From: Acidobacteriota bacterium | GTDB lineage: Bacteria; Acidobacteriota; Holophagae; Holophagales; Holophagaceae | Length of the DNA: 64,000 nt | Assembly (NCBI GenBank): GCA_016195985.1 | Contig: JACPYP010000020.1 | Location: 248,001-312,000 of the forward strand | Direction of reading: 5' to 3' | Shown here: one piece after another, positions 59,019 through 64,000 of the stretch | Layout: every line of letters starts with the position of its first letter | How positions within the stretch are numbered: the stretch's first letter is position 1 | Program-made: the position numbers and the translations under genes | Notes under the pieces: model-generated | What the model saw: the letters and a program-made list of their open reading frames with translations, nothing else | What the model was told of the DNA's origin: nothing | Databases searched by the model: none

Positions 59019-60167
59019 ATGATCGCCACTCCGCCCGTTCCCGCCCTGCTCCCCACCTACGCCCCCTACCCCTTTCCTCTGGCGCGGGGCGAAGGGGATC
59101 GCGTGTTCGATGTCCAGGGCCAGGCCTGGTGGGATTTCTACGGGGGCCACTGCGTGTGCGCCACGGGACACAGCCATCCCAAGGTGGTGCGGGCCATCGC
59201 GGATCAGGCCGCCTCGCTGCTGTTCTACTCCGCCGCGGCGGCCCTGCCAGTGCGGGACCAGGCCGCCGCCTCCATCACCGCCTTCTCGAACATGGATTCC
59301 GTCTTCTTCTGCAACAGCGGGGCCGAGGCCAACGAGAACGCCCTGAAGCTGACCTTGCTGCTCACGGGCCGGAAACGGCTGGCCGCCTTCGAAGGCGGCT
59401 GGCACGGCCGCACCCTGCTGGCCCTTTCCGTCACGGACGATCCGAAGATCACCGAGCCCTTCGCCGATCAACTGACGCCCTGCCTGCGGCTGCCCTTCGG
59501 CGATCTCGACGCCCTCGCCGCCGCTGACTTCTCCGACGTGGCCGGCGTGATCCTCGAACCCATCCAGAGCATGGCGGGCATCAAGACGGCGAGCCGGGAT
59601 TGGTTCCGGGCTCTGCGGGCCAAGTGCGATGCCACAGGCGCCCTGCTCATCTTCGACGAGATCCAGACCGGCATGGGGCGCCTCGGCACCCCCTTCGCGG
59701 CCCAGTTCTACGGCGTGCGGCCCGATATCACCACCTCCGCCAAGGGCCTCGCCTCCGGCGTGCCCATGGGGGCATTGCTGATGACCGCCGCCGTCGCCTC
59801 CCGCCTCAAGGGCGGTGATCTGGGTAGCACCTTCGGCGGCGGCCCCCTGGCCTGCGCGGCCCTGTTGGCCACGGTGGACGTCATCAGCCACGAGGGGCTC
59901 ATGCCCAACGCCATGGCCGCCGCCGTGCGCCTCCGCCTGGAGCTGAAGGGCTCCGTGGTGACCGAGGTAATGGGAGAGGGCCTGCTGCTGGGCCTGCGCA
60001 GCGCCCACTCCGCGGCGCTGAAGAAGCACCTGCTGGCGAAACACATCCTCCTGGGCGGCTCCGGCGATCCCACCGTGCTGCGCCTCATGCCCCCCCTCAA
60101 CGTCAGCGCCGAAGCCCTGACCGCTCTCATCTCCGCCGTTCACGCCTTTCAACCGGAGTCGAAATGA
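59019..60167 (+). CDS. argD: Acylornithine aminotransferase ArgD
   Basis: 382 residues, class III PLP enzyme: FFCNSGAEANENALKLT, GVILEPIQSMAGI, LIFDEIQTGMGRLG and SAKGLASGVPMGA (Schiff-base Lys). Converts N-acylglutamate semialdehyde to N-acylornithine. I use the ATG at 59019, with AGGA seven bases ahead, since the earlier ATG at 58992 lies in the operator region. The stop overlaps the next start. Confidence 0.93.
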   Translation: MIATPPVPALLPTYAPYPFPLARGEGDRVFDVQGQAWWDFYGGHCVCATGHSHPKVVRAIADQAASLLFYSAAAALPVRDQAAASITAFSNMDSVFFCNSGAEANENALKLTLLLTGRKRLAAFEGGWHGRTLLALSVTDDPKITEPFADQLTPCLRLPFGDLDALAAADFSDVAGVILEPIQSMAGIKTASRDWFRALRAKCDATGALLIFDEIQTGMGRLGTPFAAQFYGVRPDITTSAKGLASGVPMGALLMTAAVASRLKGGDLGSTFGGGPLACAALLATVDVISHEGLMPNAMAAAVRLRLELKGSVVTEVMGEGLLLGLRSAHSAALKKHLLAKHILLGGSGDPTVLRLMPPLNVSAEALTALISAVHAFQPESK

Positions 60168-61150
60168 AGCACTTCACCCGCATCGCTGACCTGGGGCCCG
60201 AGGGCGTGCGGGCCCTCCTCGCCAAGGCGGCCGCCTGGAAGGCCCAGCGCCCCGGCGCCATCTTCGCGGACCGCATCCTGGGCATGGTCTTCTTCAACCC
60301 CAGCCTGCGCACCCGGGCCAGCTTCGAGGCGGCCATGCTGCGCCACGGCGGCCACGCCATCGTGCTGGAAGTGGGCGCGGGCACCTGGAAGCTGGAGGAC
60401 CGTGACGGCGCCGTCATGAACGAGGACCGCGCCGAGCACGTACGCGAAGGCGTGCCCGTGCTGGGCCGCTACGCGGACCTTCTGGCCGTGCGGACCTTCA
60501 GCCACGGCAATGGCGACGCGGAGGACGAAGCCGATCCCGTCATCAATGCCTTCCGCCGTTTCTCCACGGTGCCCGTGCTGAGCATGGAAAGCGCCCGGGA
60601 GCATCCCCACCAGGGCCTCGCCGACCTGCTCACCATCCAGGAGGCCCACGGCAGCACCAAGGTGCCCGTGACCCTCACCTGGGCGCCCCACATCAAGCCC
60701 CTGCCCAAGGCCGTGCCCAACTCCTTTCTGCTGACGGCCGCCGCCTGCGGCGCGGAGATCCGCGTGGCCCACCCCAAGGGCTACGAGCTGAGCGCCGAAG
60801 TCCGCGCCGAGGCCGAAGCCTACGCCGCGGCCACGGACGGGAAGATCATCTACACCAACGATCAGGATGCCGCCCTCGAGGGCAGCGCCGCCGTCTACGC
60901 CAAGGCCTGGGGCCCCTCCACGCAGTCGGGCCTCGCCGCCGCGCCCATGGCCGATCTCGGCGCCTGGATGCCCACCGCCGCCCACATGCAGAAGGCCGCC
61001 AAGGAAGCCATCTTCACCCACTGCCTGCCCGTGCGCCGCAACCTCGAAGTGCACGACAGCGTCCTGGACGGCCCCTGGAGCCGCGTGGTGGATGAGGCTG
61101 AGAACCGCTTCCACGTGCAGCGGGCCACCCTCGCGGGCCTGATCGGATAG
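60164..61150 (+). CDS. argF': N-acylornithine carbamoyltransferase, succinyl type predicted
   Basis: 328 residues. FFNPSLRTRASF is the carbamoyl-phosphate site (SxRTR), LTWAPHIKPLPKAVPNSF and HCLPVRRN the acylornithine enzyme signatures (ornithine enzymes have DxxxSMG instead). At the acyl-specificity position the protein reads EDRAEH: Ala where acetyl-type enzymes have Glu and the Bacteroides succinyl-type has Pro. Reported swaps at this position point to N-succinylornithine use. The Lys that is carboxylated in the Xanthomonas enzyme is Glu here (RRNLEVHD). Coupled to argD by ATGA. Confidence 0.88.
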   Translation: MKHFTRIADLGPEGVRALLAKAAAWKAQRPGAIFADRILGMVFFNPSLRTRASFEAAMLRHGGHAIVLEVGAGTWKLEDRDGAVMNEDRAEHVREGVPVLGRYADLLAVRTFSHGNGDAEDEADPVINAFRRFSTVPVLSMESAREHPHQGLADLLTIQEAHGSTKVPVTLTWAPHIKPLPKAVPNSFLLTAAACGAEIRVAHPKGYELSAEVRAEAEAYAAATDGKIIYTNDQDAALEGSAAVYAKAWGPSTQSGLAAAPMADLGAWMPTAAHMQKAAKEAIFTHCLPVRRNLEVHDSVLDGPWSRVVDEAENRFHVQRATLAGLIG

Positions 61151-61280
61151 TCCTGAGGCTGGAGTCTGCAGTCTGGAGGTTGGACTCGGATTCATTCACG
61201 GCCGCTCCCTTCACCAGCACCCAAACCAAACACCGGCGCGGCCCTCCAGCCTCCCGACTCCAGACTCCAGACTTTCCCGA
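61151..61280. repeat. Inverted repeat of CTCCAGACT-type phrases between argF' and argB
   Basis: Left arm near 61157-61190 (GGCTGGAGTCTGCAGTCTGG and GGACTCGG), right arm near 61240-61275 (CCTCCAGCCTCCCGACTCC and CAGACTCCAGACTTT). Arms are built from repeats of CTCCAGACT and its complement. It interrupts an otherwise tightly coupled operon and may attenuate or stabilise the transcript. Confidence 0.75.
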
Positions 61281-61287
61281 GGTCCCC

Positions 61288-62232
61288 ATGCCGCTCTCCC
61301 CCAATCCCTACGCCGCCCTCAAAGAAGCCAGCCAGTACGTCCGCCTGTTCCGCGGCAAGACCTTCGTGGTGAAAGTGGGCGGCGAGGTGCTGTCCGAAGC
61401 CAAGATCCGCAGGGCCCTCTGCGAGCAGATCGCCCTGCTCTGGTCCTTTTCCATCCGGGTGGTGCTGGTGCACGGCGGCGGCTCGGAGCTGGATGCGGTC
61501 TGCGAAGCCATGAGCATTCCCATCGAGAAGGTGGCCGGACGGCGGGTGACCAGCCCCGAGGTGCTGGATGCCGCCAAGATGGTCTTCGCAGGCCAGGTGC
61601 ACATGGATCTCCTGGCCGACCTCCAGGCCTCGGGCGTGCCCGCCGTAGGGCTCACCGGGCTGGACGCGGGCCTGGTGAAGGCCCACAAGCGGCCTCCCGT
61701 CACCGTGGTTCCCGATGGCGCCACCGAAGCCCGTCTGGTGGACTTCGGCCTGGTGGGCGATATCGACGCCATCGATCCCCATGTTCTCAGCCACCTGCTC
61801 GAAGGAGGGTTCGTGCCGGTGGTGGCGCCGCTCTCAGGGGGTGAGGACGGCGCCATTTACAACACCAATGCCGATACCATCGCCGCCAGCCTCGCCAGCG
61901 CCCTGGGCGCCGAGAAGCTCTTCTTCCTGCTGGCCGTGCCTGGGCTCCTCAAGGACGTCAGCAAGGCGTCTTCCCTCATCCCCCACGCCACCCTTGAAGA
62001 GTTGGCGGACTACGAAGCCAAGGGCATCATCAGCGGCGGCATGCGGCCCAAGCTCACGGCGGTCAAGGCCGCCCTCGCGGCCGGCGTGCCCAGCGCTCAC
62101 CTGGTGAGCGGCCTGGCGCCCGACGCCCTGCTGGCCGAGATCTTCACCAATGAGGGCAGCGGCACCATGCTCGTCCCCGGGGCGCTCGTGCCCGGGACCG
62201 TTTCGGGACTCGCGTCCGGGGTCGCCGGATGA
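61288..62232 (+). CDS. argB: N-acylglutamate kinase ArgB
   Basis: 314 residues of the amino-acid kinase family: FVVKVGGEVL, VLVHGGGSELDAV (Gly-rich phosphate loop), YNTNADTIAASLA (nucleotide site) and IISGGMRPKL. The substrate-side segment reads GQVHMDLLADL where acetylglutamate kinases have GxVNxxLV, which fits a changed acyl group. Phosphorylates N-acylglutamate, second step to arginine. GAGG precedes the ATG; overlaps argE by four bases. Confidence 0.9.
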   Translation: MPLSPNPYAALKEASQYVRLFRGKTFVVKVGGEVLSEAKIRRALCEQIALLWSFSIRVVLVHGGGSELDAVCEAMSIPIEKVAGRRVTSPEVLDAAKMVFAGQVHMDLLADLQASGVPAVGLTGLDAGLVKAHKRPPVTVVPDGATEARLVDFGLVGDIDAIDPHVLSHLLEGGFVPVVAPLSGGEDGAIYNTNADTIAASLASALGAEKLFFLLAVPGLLKDVSKASSLIPHATLEELADYEAKGIISGGMRPKLTAVKAALAAGVPSAHLVSGLAPDALLAEIFTNEGSGTMLVPGALVPGTVSGLASGVAG

Positions 62233-63308
62233 GCCCCGCGGAACTCCTCACCCTGCTGGTGGGCACCCCCAGCGTCTCCGGCGAGGAAGGCCCCATCGCC
62301 GACCTGCTGCAGGGTCTCCTCGCCGGCAGAGGCTTCGACGTGAAACGGCAGGGGCACAACCTCTGGTTCTCCTTCGGCGCCCCGGGCGGTTCCCGCCTGC
62401 TGCTCAACTCCCACCTGGACACGGTGCCCCCCTGCGCGGGCTGGGAGGGGGATCCCTTCACGCCCGTCTGGAACGGCTCCCGCCTTCAGGGCCTGGGCTC
62501 CAACGACGCCAAGGGCTGTGTGAGCGCCATGCTGCTCGCGGCCTTCGAGCTGTCCAAGCTGAAGCTGGACGGCGAGGTGGTGGTGGCCCTCAGTGCCGAA
62601 GAGGAAACCGGGGGCAAGGGCATCGCCACCATCCTCGACCAGCTCGGCCCCTTCGATGGCGCCGTGGTAGGCGAACCCACCGGCTTGCGCATCTGCGCGG
62701 CCCAGCGCGGCATGCTCCTGCTGAAGTGCACCGCCCGCGGCACCAGCGGGCATGTGGCCAACGCCCAGATGCTGGGGGCCGAGAACGCCATCCACAAGGC
62801 CGCCCGGGACATTTCCAAAATCGCGGCGCTGGAGTTCCCCGCGCACCCCCTCCTGGGTTCCCAGAAGGCCCAGGTGACCCAGATCCAGGGCGGCCTGCGG
62901 CGGAACCAGGTGCCCGATGCCTGCGAGTTCTTCATCGACCTGCGCACCAGCCCCGACCAGGACCACGACGACCTCGCCGCCTCCTTCCAGCGGCAGCTGG
63001 AAAGCGAAGTGGCCATCCACTCCAAGCGCTACCTGCCCAAGGGGACCGATCCCAGCCATCCCATCGTCCGCGCCGCGCTCCAAGCCGCGGGCAAGGCCGG
63101 CCCCGTGGGCTCCGGCACCACCTCCGACTGGGCCTTCCTGGGCGGCATCCCGGCGGTCAAGGCCGGGCCCGGCGACACCTTCCGCAGCCACAGCCCCAAC
63201 GAGTACCTGACCCTGCCCGAGCTCGAAGCCGGCGCCGCCTTCTACGCGAACCTGGCCACCACCTTCTTCAAGCTGCAGGTGCCCAAGCAAGAGGCAGGTG
63301 CCCGATGA
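62229..63308 (+). CDS. argE: M20-family deacylase, probable N-acylcitrulline deacylase
   Basis: 359 residues. Zinc and catalytic residues are complete: SHLDTVP, GSNDAKG, EEETGG (catalytic Glu and ligand), GEPTG and the late FRSHSPNEYL. With an acylornithine carbamoyltransferase in the same operon, the substrate is predicted to be N-acyl-L-citrulline, as in Xanthomonas and Bacteroides. Start and stop both overlap neighbours (ATGA). Confidence 0.87.
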   Translation: MSPAELLTLLVGTPSVSGEEGPIADLLQGLLAGRGFDVKRQGHNLWFSFGAPGGSRLLLNSHLDTVPPCAGWEGDPFTPVWNGSRLQGLGSNDAKGCVSAMLLAAFELSKLKLDGEVVVALSAEEETGGKGIATILDQLGPFDGAVVGEPTGLRICAAQRGMLLLKCTARGTSGHVANAQMLGAENAIHKAARDISKIAALEFPAHPLLGSQKAQVTQIQGGLRRNQVPDACEFFIDLRTSPDQDHDDLAASFQRQLESEVAIHSKRYLPKGTDPSHPIVRAALQAAGKAGPVGSGTTSDWAFLGGIPAVKAGPGDTFRSHSPNEYLTLPELEAGAAFYANLATTFFKLQVPKQEAGAR

Positions 63309-64000
63309 AGCCAGACGGAACGACCCTCTGGGCCAAAGACCTGCCGCTGGATGTGGCCATCCACCGTTTCACGGTGGGCGATGATCCGGACACGGACCTG
63401 GCCCTGCTTCCCTGGGATGCCCTGGGCAGCGCCGCCCACGCAAAGATGTTGGCCGCCACGGGGCTGCTGGAAGCCTCAGACGCCGCAGCCCTGGTGCGGG
63501 GCCTCAAGCGCATCGCCAACCTTGCCCGGCAGAACGCCTTCCCCATTCCGCCCCACCTGGAGGACGGCCACACCGCCATCGAGGCGGATCTCACCCGCAG
63601 CCTCGGCCCCGTGGGTCAGCGCATCCACCTGGCCCGCTCGCGCAACGACCAGGTGATCCTCGCCTTCCGCCTCTACCTGCGGGATGCTTTGCTGCGGCTC
63701 GGCCTGCGGGTATCCGACCTGGCGGCGGCCTTCCTCGCCTTCGCCAAGGCGCACCAGCACGTGGCCCTTCCCGGCTACACCCACCTGCGGCGGGCCATGC
63801 CCAGCACCTTCGGCATGTGGGCGGCGGCCTTCGCCGAAGGCCTGCTGGAGGAACTGGAAGCCCTGCAGTCCGTGTACCAGCGCCTGGACCGCTGCCCGCT
63901 GGGCTCTGCCGCCGGTTTCGGCGTGCCCCTGCCCATCGACCGGGAACTCACGGCGAGGCTGCTGGGCTTCTCCAGGGTGCAGCGCAGCCCCATCGACGTT
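63305..64000 (+). CDS. argH: Argininosuccinate lyase, cut by window edge
   Basis: 232 residues visible of an expected 450-plus. HLEDGHTAIEADL and HLARSRNDQVILAFRLYLRD are the ASL/fumarase-superfamily first motifs, and LPGYTHLRRAMPSTFGMWA the second. Splits argininosuccinate into arginine and fumarate. The third signature (GSSxMPxKxNP) lies beyond the edge. Starts by ATGA overlap with argE. Confidence 0.93.
   Translation, partial: MKPDGTTLWAKDLPLDVAIHRFTVGDDPDTDLALLPWDALGSAAHAKMLAATGLLEASDAAALVRGLKRIANLARQNAFPIPPHLEDGHTAIEADLTRSLGPVGQRIHLARSRNDQVILAFRLYLRDALLRLGLRVSDLAAAFLAFAKAHQHVALPGYTHLRRAMPSTFGMWAAAFAEGLLEELEALQSVYQRLDRCPLGSAAGFGVPLPIDRELTARLLGFSRVQRSPIDV

Noticed and set aside
1-64000. 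Prophage, transposon or tRNA-linked island
   Set aside because: No integrase, transposase, phage structural gene, tRNA or attachment-like repeat was found in any frame.

Overview
The window looks like a chromosomal segment of a high-GC, diderm, non-pathogenic soil or sediment bacterium. Protein flavour fits an acidobacterium of the Holophagae (Geothrix/Holophaga type): a DUF6677-like membrane protein, an N-succinylornithine-type carbamoyltransferase, a TonB receptor with an N-terminal carboxypeptidase-regulatory domain, and many lipoproteins and outer-membrane barrels. This placement is inference from gene content; no rRNA or tRNA gene is present. I see no prophage, insertion sequence or CRISPR array.

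Layout. 1-2599: arsenic resistance on the minus strand (arsR1, a CMD-like protein with a Cys-rich tail, acr3, arsC, then a second arsR cut by the window edge). 2700-10215: M28 peptidase, K+ channel/TrkA protein, thioesterase, PstS-like lipoprotein, Mrp ATPase, polyphosphate kinase. 10432-12745: rplY-pth-rpsF-rpsR, followed by a decayed duplicate of the rpsR 3' end. 12746-18155: small secreted protein, membrane proteins, EamA transporter, prfB. 18284-26634: a long, often overlapping same-strand run (hydrolase, bamD, aldo/keto reductase, thiE-like, MscS-CNB channel, small ORF, rlmN, exoD-like, trmD, rplS). 26837-35143: two paralogous barrels around an acid phosphatase, ubiD, a LytS/LytTR two-component pair and a TPR/TonB-receptor pair. 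35271-39432: rplU-rpmA-obg-nadD-rsfS-gdh. 39470-46143: FadL-like barrel coupled to a Ser/Thr kinase, glycosyltransferase, SulP transporter. 46379-58048: secreted M6 protease and lipoprotein, a large unknown barrel-like protein, PilC/GspF, Sel1-repeat protein, EnvC-like M23 protein, GxxExxY protein. 58453-64000: divergent argR and argD-argF'-argB-argE-argH (argH cut by the edge).

How genes work together. The ars cluster couples As(V) reduction to As(III) export under a Cys-sensing ArsR. The arg cluster appears to run through acylated citrulline: the carbamoyltransferase has Ala at the acyl-specificity position, so the succinyl route is predicted, with the M20 enzyme as deacylase before argG (not present here) and argH. 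Direct-repeat CCGTTGGT sites in front of the LytS-like kinase, and a single copy in front of the TPR/TonB pair, suggest that the LytTR regulator controls both.

The non-coding structure is unusually rich. One short hairpin family (GTCCGGGGGT...ACCCCCGGAC type) occurs between ribosomal genes and once in frame inside rlmN. A second group of intergenic hairpins has arms built of short near-repeats (at 6847, 11078, 50100, 58093 and 61151). The 3' end of rpsR together with its terminator is duplicated.
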